From: Actibacterium pelagium
GTDB taxonomy: Bacteria > Pseudomonadota > Alphaproteobacteria > Rhodobacterales > Rhodobacteraceae
Direction of reading: 5' to 3'
NCBI RefSeq assembly: GCF_002285415.1
Contig: NZ_NSBU01000004.1
Coordinates: 434,001-498,000 of the forward strand
DNA length: 64,000 nucleotides
Part shown: positions 17,590-27,137 of the stretch, one piece after another
Layout of the letters: the number at the start of each line of letters is the position of its first letter
Numbering within the stretch: position 1 is the first letter of the stretch
Made by a program: the position numbers and the translations under genes
Notes under the pieces: generated by a model
Databases searched by the model: none
Seen by the model: the letters and a program-made list of their open reading frames with translations, nothing else
What the model was told of the DNA's origin: nothing

Positions 17590-20543
17590 TTCCCGACCTC
17601 CTGTTCGGGGGCGGCATCGCCCTCGTTCCACTCGCCATAGCGCGAGAGGTGGTCGTAATCGGTGACGTCTTCGCGTTTCTCAAGGCTACGACGCGCAAGA
17701 TAGCCCTGATCGGGCTGGGCATAGGCCGCGATCAGTTTGATCAGATCGTCGCGGGTCTGGGTCAGAAGATCGGCAGGCGTTTCAACGCGTTGTTCACCGG
17801 CAGAGGCGCCAAGCCCGATATAGGCCGCGTGATCAACAGGGCCCGCACCCAGATCGTGGAACGCGCCAGCTTCTGCCATGATCGCCTCTAGCAAAAGCTG
17901 CTTGTCATAGGTCTCGACCTGTTTGGCTGAAGGCGGCTTGCCGGTTTTGTAATCATATATCACTAAACGACCCTCGTCGGTCTGATCGATCCGGTCGGCC
18001 TCGGCCGTCAGGGTGAAACCGCTGGGCAGGTTCAGACGGCCACCGCGTTCGAGCGCGATCCAATGGCCAAGGGTCTGGCGGGCGACCTCGTCAGCCATGA
18101 AACCTTCGGCCACTCGGGCCAGACGGGCGCGCCAGATCCGACGGTTGGCAGGCCATGGGGCGTGCTCGGCAAAGACCTGATCTGCGGTGTCTAGCAGTCG
18201 GTGGATCGCATCCGGGTCACTCGGGTCAGGGTTCTGCTTCAGAAACTCTTCCATCACCTTGTGCAGGATCGTTCCGCGCAGCGCCGCGTCCGGTTGTGGG
18301 TGCAATGGGTCCAAAGGTTTTAGGCCAAGTATATACCGGGCGTAAATCGCATAGGGGTCGCGGATCAGGGTTTGAATGCGGGTAACCGAAAGGCTGCTTG
18401 GGCGCGCCGTTTCCGGGGGTCGTGGCGCAGGCCGTGGTGCCGGATCAACCTTATGTTCGGGCCGATCCACAAGCGCGGCCCAGTCGAGCCACTGTGTCCC
18501 GCGCGCTTTCATCTGATCCAAAGCATCCCTGCCGCCCTGATCCGGCAACCCGCCCAGAAGGTTCACCAATCGGTTCAGCCACCGTGACGGCACGGTCTGC
18601 GCTTCGGCATCGCGGATGGCGCGGGACAGGACCACCTGAGGCGCCGTGACCGCCTGCTGATAGTCATGCGCCGACAGCCCGATCTGGCGTTCCGGCAGCA
18701 ACAGGCCAAGGGTCTGGCGCATCTCTCGGTTCAGCCACGGATCAGGAGAGGTGCCAGAGGGCCAGCTGCCCTCATTCAGCCCGCCAAGGATGACCAGATC
18801 GGCACCCTGAACGCGCGCCTCAAGTGTCCCCCAGATCATGATGTCGGGATGCGGGGCGACGGGGTCACGCGCCTCGTCCCGGGCCAGAACCGCGCGGAAC
18901 AGGTCAGCATAGTCTCGGGGCGACATCGCACCACCGTATGCAGCTTGCTCGGCCAGGTCTTCGACGGCCTGACGTGTCTTTTCGCCTTCGTTCTTGGACC
19001 AGAGCTTGGTGCATTGCCCGCCCGGCCCTGCGGACAAGGCTTCGGTCAGTTGCCGGTGCTGTGCGATATGGTCAGACAGGTCACGGGACCCGATCTGCTC
19101 TAAACCGTCCAGCTTGCCTGCCAGCCAGTCGGCCCACGCCTGTCGACCGTCGTCTTTCTGATGTGTCGACGCCCAAAGCCGAAGAATGTCCCCGTCGGGA
19201 AATGCACAGCCCTTGCGACGAAGGTAAAGTTCCAGCTCGCGCGTCCAAAGCATGTGCTGATTGCGCCCCTCTTCAGCGTGGCAAAGGGGGTGTTTCAACA
19301 AGGTCAGCAGCATAAGGGTGGTCAGGCGCTCGCCAAACAAAGCCGCCACATGACGCAGGAACCTTCCCGGGGCGGTTTGTTGCAGCGGGGTGCCGGCAGA
19401 ATCGTCAGGCTCGATCTTCCAGCGATCCAGTGCTGCGCCGACCATGCGGGCAAGACCGCGATCCGGTGTGATCAGGGCCGCCTTTTGTCCGTCTTCAGCC
19501 GCTTTACGCAGGCGCAGGGCAATCGCGCCCGCTTCCATCCGGGGGCTGTCGGCCTCTAGCAGAGTGATTTCCGCACAAGCCTTGGGCAAGTCGGTCAACT
19601 CTGCGCCTTCGACCATCCACTGGTCGGTCACAGGCGCGGGACGCAGCGAGAGAGAGATCAGCTTGTTCCGGGTCGGGTTTGGGATGGCCTCGGTGGTTTC
19701 CCAACGAGGGACGTCCTGATGGGTCAGATCAAGGTCGCGCAGCAGCTTGGCAAAACGGAACTGCGGGTGATCTTCGGCGGCCAGACTGCGTTTCTCTGGA
19801 GGTTTCGACAGGTTCGCCCAGACCGGGGCGGGTTGGTCAAAGTCGAATCCCGGCAGCACCAGCGCCCCCTGCGGCAGCTGTGCGACAGCCTGCATCAACA
19901 GCGCTGTAGTGCCGCGCGACCCGGTTGAACCTGCGATCAGGATCGGATGGTCTGGCGGGGCGATCTTCCAACGTTCAATCAGTGCCGAGACGACCTGTCG
20001 TTGGCGCGCCTCTTTGTCGGGCGCCGTCATCGCCTGAGGGCCAAAGTAACGCTCGATAATATTGATGAACGCAAGGCTGCGGGCCCAATGGGCGGACAGG
20101 TGGCTGACATCCAGCGCGTGCAGCGCGGCGGGGTCGACACCTTCGCCCTGCATCTCGTCCATCAGATCAGCAAGGCTGTCAGCAAGATCAAAGGCGGCAG
20201 CGCGTGGGGCCAGATCGGGTTGTCGTTCGATCAGGTCAGCAACCAGCTGTGTCAGTTCCAGCCGTCGCTGTAGTGGAGAGACCGCTTTGGGCAAGTCTGT
20301 CAGGGTCGGGTCCGTTGCCAGATCGGTGATCAGCCGGATACGCGGCAGGATGCGGGCGGGGCCCTCGGCCAGAAGATCAGTCAGGCGGCGCGCCATGCGG
20401 CGGGTGTTCACGAAGACCTCGACCCTTGCCCAGTCCTGTGGCGGGGTGCTTGTCAGCCGTTCCTCCAGCCCTGCGATCAGCGCTTTGGGAAAGTCGACGC
20501 CCGGTGCGACGCCGAAAACGCGGGGGCCGCTTTCCTTAAACAT
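17586..20543 (-). CDS. addB: Double-strand break repair protein AddB
   Basis: The 985-residue alphaproteobacterial AddB has a degenerate N-terminal helicase-like region (IAGSTGSRGTTALLM near residue 210 in place of a classical P-loop). Its C-terminal nuclease region contains RIDQTDEGRLVIYDYKTG, where D and K of DYKTG are active-site residues. AddB partners AddA in end resection. It is translationally coupled on both sides: its ATG overlaps the end of the murU-type gene (eight-base overlap) and its stop overlaps addA by four bases. Confidence 0.93.
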   Translation of the reverse strand: MFKESGPRVFGVAPGVDFPKALIAGLEERLTSTPPQDWARVEVFVNTRRMARRLTDLLAEGPARILPRIRLITDLATDPTLTDLPKAVSPLQRRLELTQLVADLIERQPDLAPRAAAFDLADSLADLMDEMQGEGVDPAALHALDVSHLSAHWARSLAFINIIERYFGPQAMTAPDKEARQRQVVSALIERWKIAPPDHPILIAGSTGSRGTTALLMQAVAQLPQGALVLPGFDFDQPAPVWANLSKPPEKRSLAAEDHPQFRFAKLLRDLDLTHQDVPRWETTEAIPNPTRNKLISLSLRPAPVTDQWMVEGAELTDLPKACAEITLLEADSPRMEAGAIALRLRKAAEDGQKAALITPDRGLARMVGAALDRWKIEPDDSAGTPLQQTAPGRFLRHVAALFGERLTTLMLLTLLKHPLCHAEEGRNQHMLWTRELELYLRRKGCAFPDGDILRLWASTHQKDDGRQAWADWLAGKLDGLEQIGSRDLSDHIAQHRQLTEALSAGPGGQCTKLWSKNEGEKTRQAVEDLAEQAAYGGAMSPRDYADLFRAVLARDEARDPVAPHPDIMIWGTLEARVQGADLVILGGLNEGSWPSGTSPDPWLNREMRQTLGLLLPERQIGLSAHDYQQAVTAPQVVLSRAIRDAEAQTVPSRWLNRLVNLLGGLPDQGGRDALDQMKARGTQWLDWAALVDRPEHKVDPAPRPAPRPPETARPSSLSVTRIQTLIRDPYAIYARYILGLKPLDPLHPQPDAALRGTILHKVMEEFLKQNPDPSDPDAIHRLLDTADQVFAEHAPWPANRRIWRARLARVAEGFMADEVARQTLGHWIALERGGRLNLPSGFTLTAEADRIDQTDEGRLVIYDYKTGKPPSAKQVETYDKQLLLEAIMAEAGAFHDLGAGPVDHAAYIGLGASAGEQRVETPADLLTQTRDDLIKLIAAYAQPDQGYLARRSLEKREDVTDYDHLSRYGEWNEGDAAPEQEVGK

Positions 20544-21234
20544 CGCGCACCTCGGCCAGCATGGTTTCAGCCAGCTTTATGCCACCCGGATGCCCCACGT
20601 CGCACCAGCCGCCAGTATGCGCGGTGCCATAAAGCCGTCCTTCGGCAATCATCTTGTTCCACAGTAAATTGAGAGAGAAGCTGTCCTCTTCAATCGCGGC
20701 AAGACCGTCCGTCTTGACGATCTGCACGCCGGAATAGACCAGCCCGGGTCCTCGGGTCAGCCGCCCCTTGTCATCGGGCACAAAGTCGCCGCTCCCTGTG
20801 TGGCCAATCGCGTTTTCGGTGGGCACCAACAGCAAAAGCGCGTCCATCAGGTCAGGGTTCCACGCGGCGCGCAGCTGGTCGATGGCATTAGCGCCGGTCC
20901 AGACGGCGTCGGTGTTCATGGTCAGCACGGGCCCCGCTTCAAGCAAAGGCAGCGCCTTGCGCAATCCGCCCCCGGTATCCAAGATATCGGGCTGTTCGTC
21001 TGAGATCGCGATGTCTGGGCGTGGGGCCAGATGATTGGCAATCTGGTCGGACAGATAGTGGCTGTTTACGACGATGCGACCCATACCAGCGGCATCCACC
21101 TGATCCAGCGCGTGGTCCAGCAGGGCTTTCCCCGCGACCTTGATCAAGGGCTTGGGCCGCGACAGAGTCAGTGGCTTCATCCGCGTGCCAAACCCGGCCG
21201 CGAACAGCATTATCGCGTCTGGAGACTGGCGCAT
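20536..21234 (-). CDS. murU: N-acetylmuramate-1-phosphate uridylyltransferase-type nucleotidyltransferase
   Basis: The 232-residue protein is a sugar-phosphate nucleotidyltransferase with the signature LFAAGFGTRMKPLTLSRPKPL and the block GTAHTGGWCDVGHP near the C-terminus. Its close linkage to an AmgK-type sugar kinase (21210-22217) matches the Pseudomonas AmgK-MurU pair. That pair recycles MurNAc directly to UDP-MurNAc and bypasses early peptidoglycan synthesis. The stop overlaps the addB start. Assignment to MurU rather than another nucleotidyltransferase rests on this pairing. Confidence 0.82.
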   Translation of the reverse strand: MRQSPDAIMLFAAGFGTRMKPLTLSRPKPLIKVAGKALLDHALDQVDAAGMGRIVVNSHYLSDQIANHLAPRPDIAISDEQPDILDTGGGLRKALPLLEAGPVLTMNTDAVWTGANAIDQLRAAWNPDLMDALLLLVPTENAIGHTGSGDFVPDDKGRLTRGPGLVYSGVQIVKTDGLAAIEEDSFSLNLLWNKMIAEGRLYGTAHTGGWCDVGHPGGIKLAETMLAEVRDV

Positions 21235-22217
21235 CGGGCTTTCAAGTCGGCTTGGATTTCAGGGGTGGGTTCGGGCAGCAGTTTCGCGACAGTTTTGGCA
21301 AGCGGTGCTAGGGCCGGGTGAGACAGATCGGTCATCAAATGAGCCCAGACCCGCGGCAGGAAGTCGACGTAATGCGCCTTGCTGTCGCGCAGGCAAAGGC
21401 GGGCGAATACCCCGAAGATCCGTAAGTTTCGCTGGGCGCTTAGCACCGCACAAGCGGCGCGGAACGCGGGGCCTTCGACCCCGGTTCGGTCAATGTAACG
21501 GTCCAACATCTGGTCGCGCAGCGTCGGGTCAACGTCCCTGCGGGCATCTTGCAAAAAGGACACAAGGTCATATCCGGGGTGACCACGCATCGCGTCCTGA
21601 AAGTCCAGCAGCCCGACCCGGGCAAGCCCATCTCGATCGGGTAACCAAAGAAGGTTCTCGGCGTGATAGTCGCGCATGACCAGTGCCGATCCACCGGGTG
21701 CATATTGATCCAATAGCGGCGCAAGAACTTCGGACAGGGCGGTTTTGGTCCCCGCAGTCGGTGCGTACCACTCGACAGCCAGATCGGCCAAGGGGGCCAT
21801 CATTGCGCTGTCATAGGCGGGCAGATCTTCTGGGGCCGGGGATTGATGAAGCTCTGCCAGCAGGTCAACGGCAGCTTCGTAGAGCAGAGGCTCCAAAGCC
21901 GGTTGATCCGCCAGAACGCGGGCGTAAAGGTCATCGCCAAGGTCTTCGAGCAACAGGAACCCGTTGTCGGTGTCTTCGGCGTAGATTTCGGGCGCGCTAA
22001 AGCCCTGTTCCAACAAAAGCCGGGCAATCCGGGTGAAGGGCCGCACATCTTCGCCCTTCTCTGGCGGTGCGTCCATAAGAACGGCTGGCCCAAAATCTGG
22101 GTGGGTCAGCCGGTCGTATCGCCGGTTAGAAGCGTCCCCTGCCAAGGGACGTTTTAGGGCGGTGCCCCACCCGGCGTCCTTCAGGAAGGCATCGGCCAAA
22201 GTTGCGCGGTCGGTCAT
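21210..22217 (-). CDS. amgK: Aminoglycoside-phosphotransferase-fold kinase, probable anomeric MurNAc/GlcNAc kinase AmgK
   Basis: The protein of about 335 residues has the APH-type kinase motifs: MRDYHAENLLWL (catalytic loop) and VGLLDFQDAMRGHPGYDLVSFLQD (metal-binding Asp and following conserved block). In proteobacteria this family next to MurU phosphorylates MurNAc at the anomeric position during cell-wall recycling. ATG 22217 and GTG 22220 are both possible starts; either overlaps the tsaE stop. The 3' end overlaps the downstream murU start by 25 bases. Function is inferred from family and pairing, not from a diagnostic residue. Confidence 0.82.
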   Translation of the reverse strand: MTDRATLADAFLKDAGWGTALKRPLAGDASNRRYDRLTHPDFGPAVLMDAPPEKGEDVRPFTRIARLLLEQGFSAPEIYAEDTDNGFLLLEDLGDDLYARVLADQPALEPLLYEAAVDLLAELHQSPAPEDLPAYDSAMMAPLADLAVEWYAPTAGTKTALSEVLAPLLDQYAPGGSALVMRDYHAENLLWLPDRDGLARVGLLDFQDAMRGHPGYDLVSFLQDARRDVDPTLRDQMLDRYIDRTGVEGPAFRAACAVLSAQRNLRIFGVFARLCLRDSKAHYVDFLPRVWAHLMTDLSHPALAPLAKTVAKLLPEPTPEIQADLKARCASLQTR

Positions 22218-22708
22218 CACGCGGTGCCCCCCAAGTCAGAAAGCCGGTCCGGCCAATCTGGGCCTTTGGCGGCAAACTCCAATACCCGACTGTCGGTTTT
22301 CGGGTCCGGCCTAAAGGTCAGCGACAGGGCTGTATCTGGTGCCAGTTCTCCCAATCGGTCAGGCCATTCGACAAGGCAGATTGCTGTCTCAAAAGCCTCT
22401 TCCAGACCCAGTTCGATCACCTCGGTCGGGTCTGTCAGTCGATAAAGATCGGCGTGCCACAGCTCATCAGGGTCCAGTTCGTAGGTTTGCACCAGCGTGA
22501 AAGTTGGCGACGGGACGTCTTCGATTTGCCCTGACGCGGCCATGCGGGACTGGATCAGCGCACGGGCGAAATGCGTCTTACCGGCCCCGATCGGTCCGGT
22601 CAAAAGCAATACGTCCCCGGCCCGCAATCGCTGTGCAATTGCTTCTGCAAGGGCGGTGGTCGTTTCAGGTGTATCTGATGTCAGGGTCAAAAAAGGGGCG
22701 GCACTCAT
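22217..22708 (-). CDS. tsaE: tRNA threonylcarbamoyladenosine biosynthesis ATPase TsaE
   Basis: The 163-residue protein has the P-loop LLLTGPIGAGKTHFARAL, the VPSPTFTLVQTYE switch-like block and HADLYRLTDPTEVIELGLEE, all diagnostic for TsaE. It is the ATPase of the TsaB-TsaD-TsaE complex that makes t6A37 in ANN-decoding tRNAs. Its partner tsaD is also in this window (34447-35541). It opens a coupled minus-strand run tsaE-amgK-murU-addB-addA. Confidence 0.95.
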   Translation of the reverse strand: MSAAPFLTLTSDTPETTTALAEAIAQRLRAGDVLLLTGPIGAGKTHFARALIQSRMAASGQIEDVPSPTFTLVQTYELDPDELWHADLYRLTDPTEVIELGLEEAFETAICLVEWPDRLGELAPDTALSLTFRPDPKTDSRVLEFAAKGPDWPDRLSDLGGTA

Positions 22709-22749
22709 GCCCGCAGTTTTACCCTGCGCCCCCGGTGCCGCAAGCCAAT

Positions 22750-24309
22750 TCAGTCGCTCTTAACAAGGTTGGTGCTTGGGATGACACTCTGGTTTGGAAT
22801 AACGGGTTCTTCCAGAAAGGTGATCATGGTCGCGCCGCCGGACAGAGGGGTGCATCGCAGTGTCAGGTTTTGGCCATTCTGCATCTGAACCTGATCATGC
22901 CAATTAGCCCGCTCTTCAATCGTATGGACGAAATCCCGGATCTCTCCCCAAATCGGGGAAGGTCGGCAGAGATCTCGCCAATGGCGGGTTGCGTCCGTGA
23001 TGGTCAGGTCGTTTAAAGAGGTCAGCGGGTCTGTTTCCCAAAGCATTGTATAGGCCTGGTTCGACTGGGTCAGGACGCCTGCGGGCGAGAAGACCGCGAC
23101 CGCCTGTTCCAGCCCGTCCAGCACTGACTGGCTTTGATCAAGCTCTTGCCGGAAGCGTCGGGTCAAAGTGACCTCACTGCTGATGTCTTCGACCAGAAAG
23201 GCAAGCGCCCCGTCGGCATGGGGTCGCCCTGACACCCGATATGTCAGCCCGTTGTCCAGCGTCCATGTTTCCCGAAGCCGGTCTTCCTGTGCCTCGGTAT
23301 CCAATCGCGTCAGTCTTTCGCGCCAGTCGCGATAATTCTTCGGCTCTGGCAGCTTTCGATTTTCCCGAAGGTGATCAAAGAAGTCCTGAAGGCGCGGGCG
23401 GGTGATCAGGTAGGCGGGATCAAGCTGTAAAAGGTCGGTCAGAGCCGGGTTGAACAGGGTCAACTGACGCTCGCGATTGAAGACAGCCAATCCAGCGGGC
23501 AGATCGGCAAAGGTTTTGGTCATCGTCTGAACGAAGTTCGATAGATGCTCTTCCGCACGGACGAGTTCGTCGGCCGAGGTTGCAAAACAAAGATGTGCGC
23601 CTTCGTGGGCCAGGGTTGTGACCGTGAAAGACGCTTTTTCACCGTTGGGGCGGGTCAAATGGATGCGGCGGATCGATTGATCTTCGGCCTCACCAAGATC
23701 GGGCTGTCGAAACAGTGCTGGTATTGGCCAGACGGGTGTGTCGCCAGAGTTGCGATAGGTTTTGACCAAATCCAGATAGGCTTGGTTGGCCCAACTGATC
23801 TGTCCGTCGCTTTCCCGTTTCCACATCGCGAAGGGCGCGGCCTGAGACATGGATCGCAGGACTGTCGTCTCGACCGGGGGCATAAGAAGCCCATGATCAA
23901 CTGGCGCCATCGGGCGTTCGGCGCCCGCCTCTAACAGCACCACCCTTGTCCGTGACCCGGTGCGTCGGGCAATCAGGCTGGAAGAACCCTTGGTTTCGCG
24001 AAGGGCGATGGTTGGCTCCACATCCAGCTTGGACAGGTTTTGCAGAAGGTTTTCAAACCGGTCTGACAGGGCAATGGCCAACCTGTGCCAATCATCGGTG
24101 GTGTCTGACGACCCGCTGATCAGCTGTTGCGCGGGGATTGTCGCATCAACCAGAGTCTGGCCTTCGAACAGGAAGACCGCCTTTTCCTGTTCACTGGGTT
24201 GAATTTCACTCGACAGGCCAAGCCGAAACAGCCCAGCCCGGTAAAGAAATGCGCAAACCGCAGCTGCCGCAATAGCCGAGAAAACGAGAAGATCAGTCAA
24301 ATCAGCCAC
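22750..24309 (-). CDS. Membrane-anchored PAS-domain protein without a kinase domain (possibly DivL-like)
   Basis: The 519-residue protein has one N-terminal membrane segment (residues about 6-28), then at least three PAS-like units: around WANQAYLDLV, around LPAGLAVFNRERQLTLFNPAL, and around LEQAVAVFSPAGVLTQSNQAY. No HisKA H-box or HATPase motif follows; the protein ends after the last PAS. PAS proteins of this architecture in Rhodobacterales have been related to the cell-cycle/GTA regulator DivL. I cannot confirm orthology from sequence alone. The start is GTG with a weak ribosome site. It is transcribed toward tsaE with a 41-base gap. Confidence 0.7.
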   Translation of the reverse strand: MADLTDLLVFSAIAAAAVCAFLYRAGLFRLGLSSEIQPSEQEKAVFLFEGQTLVDATIPAQQLISGSSDTTDDWHRLAIALSDRFENLLQNLSKLDVEPTIALRETKGSSSLIARRTGSRTRVVLLEAGAERPMAPVDHGLLMPPVETTVLRSMSQAAPFAMWKRESDGQISWANQAYLDLVKTYRNSGDTPVWPIPALFRQPDLGEAEDQSIRRIHLTRPNGEKASFTVTTLAHEGAHLCFATSADELVRAEEHLSNFVQTMTKTFADLPAGLAVFNRERQLTLFNPALTDLLQLDPAYLITRPRLQDFFDHLRENRKLPEPKNYRDWRERLTRLDTEAQEDRLRETWTLDNGLTYRVSGRPHADGALAFLVEDISSEVTLTRRFRQELDQSQSVLDGLEQAVAVFSPAGVLTQSNQAYTMLWETDPLTSLNDLTITDATRHWRDLCRPSPIWGEIRDFVHTIEERANWHDQVQMQNGQNLTLRCTPLSGGATMITFLEEPVIPNQSVIPSTNLVKSD

Positions 24310-24407
24310 GCTTTATATATTCATTGGTCAATTAACCCTTCCTCCCCATCTCAGCGGTATGGATTGGTGATTAATGATTGGTTAACGCAGCGGAAAACCT
24401 TACCCCG

Positions 24408-25805
24408 TCAGACCTCGAAACGAATGTTTTCGCCAAGTGGTTCGCTGTCCTCCGGATCAGCTCTTTGTATCAATTCGGCGGGCCAGACAACCGTAATTAG
24501 CGCGCCTTTAGCGTCAGGAAGATCGCCAACTGCCAAGCTGTTTTCAGGCGCGTTGACGAAGGTCAGTTCGGCGCCGGACCTTTCCAGGAGAGTTTTGGCG
24601 ATGAACAGGCCAAGGCCCATGCCTTCGTAGCCCGGACGCCGCTTGGGGGTACCAGACCGCCTGCGCCGCATGAACGGATCGCCAATTCTGGCGATGTCGT
24701 TTGCCGTAAACCCAGGCCCGTCGTCCAGAATGGCAAGGCTGATTTCCTGCTCGTCCCAACGGCCCAGCACCCAGACATTTCCTTTTGAAAAGTCGACGGC
24801 GTTCTGGATCAGGTTGCGCAAGCCGTGAATGATCTCGGGGCTTCGCACCACGGTGGGTTGGCGGTCCAAGCCCTCGGGAAGGGGGTGAAAATCGAAGTGC
24901 AGATCAATTCCGCGATCCAGATGTGGGTTCGCGGCGTCTTTGACCAGCGTTTCAAGCGGGACCTGCCGCATGTGTTTGTCGTCTTTTCCGGCGCGACCCA
25001 TCGAGCGCAGGATATCCCGACAGCGATCCGCCTGATCGCGGATCAGGATGGCATCTTCGCGCAGGTCAGATCCCTCGGGCAGGTCGTCTGCCAGTTCGGA
25101 ACTGGCCAACTTGATTGTGGCCAGAGGGGTGCCAAGCTCGTGCGCGGCGGCGGCGACCACACCGTCCAGATCGGTCAGCTTCTGCTCTCGGGCCAAGGCG
25201 TTTTGCGTGGCCCAAAGCGCGTCGGTCATAGAGTTGATTTCGGCCGTGACCCGCCCGGCATAGGCCGATAGGAAGGCCACGCCGATCACGATTGCGGCCC
25301 AGAAACCGAACAGGAAGATCTCTGGCATCTTTAGGATCGTGCCGTCTTCCAGCTGCATCGGGATATAAACGAAGGCCATCACCGAGATGATCCCAATGGC
25401 GACAAGCCCCAAAAGAACCGTCGATCGCAACCGCAGGGCGGTCGCCGAGATGACCACGGGGGTCAAAACCAATAGCGCAAAGGGGTTATGAAGCCCGCCG
25501 GTCAGGGCCACTAGGAAGGCCAGCTGCAGAAGATCAAACAGCAACATGCCCATGGCCTCGGCCTCGGTCAGGCGTTTGTTCTCGGGGTAGACCAGATGTG
25601 TGACCAGATTCATGCAGACCGCAGCACCGATCGCGATGGTGGTCAGCCCGAGATCGATAAGAATACCGAACTGACTGCTGGTGATCGCGATGGCGATCAT
25701 CTGGCCGCAGATTGCAACCCAACGCAGCCCGGTCAACGTCTGTAATCGGACCCACTGGCTGCGGTCGCGGGACTTGTAGACCCCGCTATTGCTTGTTTCC
25801 TGCAA
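24408..25805 (-). CDS. regB: Redox sensor histidine kinase RegB/PrrB
   Basis: The 465-residue kinase has six predicted membrane segments. The conserved quinone-responsive motif GGLHNPFAL lies at about 103-111, the H-box AAAHELGTPLAT has H222 as phosphorylation site, and C262 in DRCRDIL corresponds to the known redox-active cysteine region of RegB. A HATPase domain follows (N-box NLIQNAVDFSK, LDDGPGF, GMGLGLFIAK). RegB senses respiratory redox state and controls RegA. The frame starts at TTG 25805 after an AGGG site; no ATG start near the N-terminus is available. Divergent senC and regA complete the classical cluster. Confidence 0.95.
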   Translation of the reverse strand: MQETSNSGVYKSRDRSQWVRLQTLTGLRWVAICGQMIAIAITSSQFGILIDLGLTTIAIGAAVCMNLVTHLVYPENKRLTEAEAMGMLLFDLLQLAFLVALTGGLHNPFALLVLTPVVISATALRLRSTVLLGLVAIGIISVMAFVYIPMQLEDGTILKMPEIFLFGFWAAIVIGVAFLSAYAGRVTAEINSMTDALWATQNALAREQKLTDLDGVVAAAAHELGTPLATIKLASSELADDLPEGSDLREDAILIRDQADRCRDILRSMGRAGKDDKHMRQVPLETLVKDAANPHLDRGIDLHFDFHPLPEGLDRQPTVVRSPEIIHGLRNLIQNAVDFSKGNVWVLGRWDEQEISLAILDDGPGFTANDIARIGDPFMRRRRSGTPKRRPGYEGMGLGLFIAKTLLERSGAELTFVNAPENSLAVGDLPDAKGALITVVWPAELIQRADPEDSEPLGENIRFEV

Positions 25806-25897
25806 GATGATCCCTATTTCCGCTGTGACACGCCGTCCCCTTGTATATCGCGCCTGAACGGTCGATCAATGCGCCCGACGAATAAGACAGGAAGTCG

Positions 25898-26506
25898 ATG
25901 ATGACCAAGACCTACGCTTTTCTGGCGGGAAGCGCCGCAGTGATCGCCCTTGCGGTGGCAACTGGGTTCGTTCTTCTGGGCGAGGAAGACGAGTGCCGTT
26001 CGGGTGCGGTCGCAGGCGGAGGAGGCTCTATCGGTGGGCCGTTCACACTTGTGGATGAGACAGGAACAACCGTCACGGACACAGATGTCATCACCCGGCC
26101 CAGCCTTGTCTACTTTGGCTATACGTTCTGCCCCGATGTCTGCCCGATGGACGCAGGCCGCAATGGCGAAGCGATCTCGCTTCTGCAAGAGAAGGGATAT
26201 GACGTGCAGGGTCTGTTCATCTCGATCGACCCCGAACGCGACACCCCAGAGGCACTGGCTGAATTCACGGATTACCTGCACCCTGACATGATCGGTCTGA
26301 CCGGCACACCCGAGCAGGTCAAGGCGGCCTCGCAAGCCTACAAGACCTATTACAAGAAGCAGGATGGTGACGAAGAGTACTATCTCATGGACCATTCGAC
26401 CTTCACCTATCTGGTAACGCCCGAAGACGGGTTTCTGGATTTCTTCCGGCGCGAGGTACCGGCGCAGGAATTGGCCGAAAAAGTGGGCTGTTTTTTGGAT
26501 ATGTAA
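25898..26506 (+). CDS. senC: SCO1/SenC/PrrC copper-binding thioredoxin-fold protein
   Basis: The 202-residue protein has an N-terminal membrane anchor (residues 5-27) and a periplasmic thioredoxin-like domain. The copper ligands are C78 and C82 of FCPDVC and H166 in LMDHSTFTYL. SCO proteins deliver copper to the CuA centre of cytochrome c oxidase and in Rhodobacter are linked to RegB signalling. ATG 25898 and ATG 25901 stand in tandem; the second has better spacing to GGAAG. It lies between divergent regB and downstream regA. Confidence 0.94.
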   Translation: MMTKTYAFLAGSAAVIALAVATGFVLLGEEDECRSGAVAGGGGSIGGPFTLVDETGTTVTDTDVITRPSLVYFGYTFCPDVCPMDAGRNGEAISLLQEKGYDVQGLFISIDPERDTPEALAEFTDYLHPDMIGLTGTPEQVKAASQAYKTYYKKQDGDEEYYLMDHSTFTYLVTPEDGFLDFFRREVPAQELAEKVGCFLDM

Positions 26507-26578
26507 TGTGTCAGTTTGACCCGACCGAAACAGGAACCTAAAACTTACAAATAGGTTTGATGCGCGGGAGGCATGCAC

Positions 26579-27130
26579 ATGACTGAGCAGACCAAGGAAA
26601 TCGGTGAAGACCCGAGTCTGCTGCTTGTTGATGACGATGAGCCGTTCCTGAGACGTTTGGCACGTGCAATGGAAAAACGCGGTTTCGACGTGAAGACGGC
26701 AGAAACCGTTGCAGCTGGTCTGGCGATCGCGAAATCCGATCCTCCGGCCTATGCGGTTGTCGATCTGCGACTTGAAGATGGCAATGGCTTGAGCGTGGTG
26801 GAAGAACTGCGCGCCAATCGTCCCGACGCGAAAATCGTTGTCCTGACCGGCTATGGCGCGATCGCAACGGCCGTGGCTGCGGTAAAGGTTGGCGCGACCG
26901 ACTACCTGTCAAAACCGGCTGATGCCAACGATGTGACCGCGGCCTTGCTGGAACAGAGTGGCACTCTGCCGCCCCCGCCCGAAAACCCGATGTCGGCGGA
27001 TCGCGTCCGCTGGGAGCACATCCAGCGTGTTTTCGAGCAATGCGACCGAAACGTATCCGAGACCGCAAGGCGCTTGAATATGCATCGCCGCACGTTACAA
27101 CGCATCCTCGCGAAACGCAGCCCGAGGTAA
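26579..27130 (+). CDS. regA: Response regulator RegA/PrrA
   Basis: The protein of 183 residues (from ATG 26579) has a receiver domain with the acidic pocket VDDDEPF and predicted phosphorylation site D62 in VVDLRLEDGNG. A C-terminal Fis-type helix-turn-helix (NVSETARRLNMHRRTLQRILAK) follows a proline-rich linker PPPPENP. It is the DNA-binding partner of RegB and controls respiration, carbon and nitrogen fixation and, where present, photosynthesis genes. GGAGG lies seven bases before ATG 26579; the ATG two codons upstream is too close to it. Confidence 0.96.
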   Translation: MTEQTKEIGEDPSLLLVDDDEPFLRRLARAMEKRGFDVKTAETVAAGLAIAKSDPPAYAVVDLRLEDGNGLSVVEELRANRPDAKIVVLTGYGAIATAVAAVKVGATDYLSKPADANDVTAALLEQSGTLPPPPENPMSADRVRWEHIQRVFEQCDRNVSETARRLNMHRRTLQRILAKRSPR

Positions 27131-27137
27131 ACCCGCT

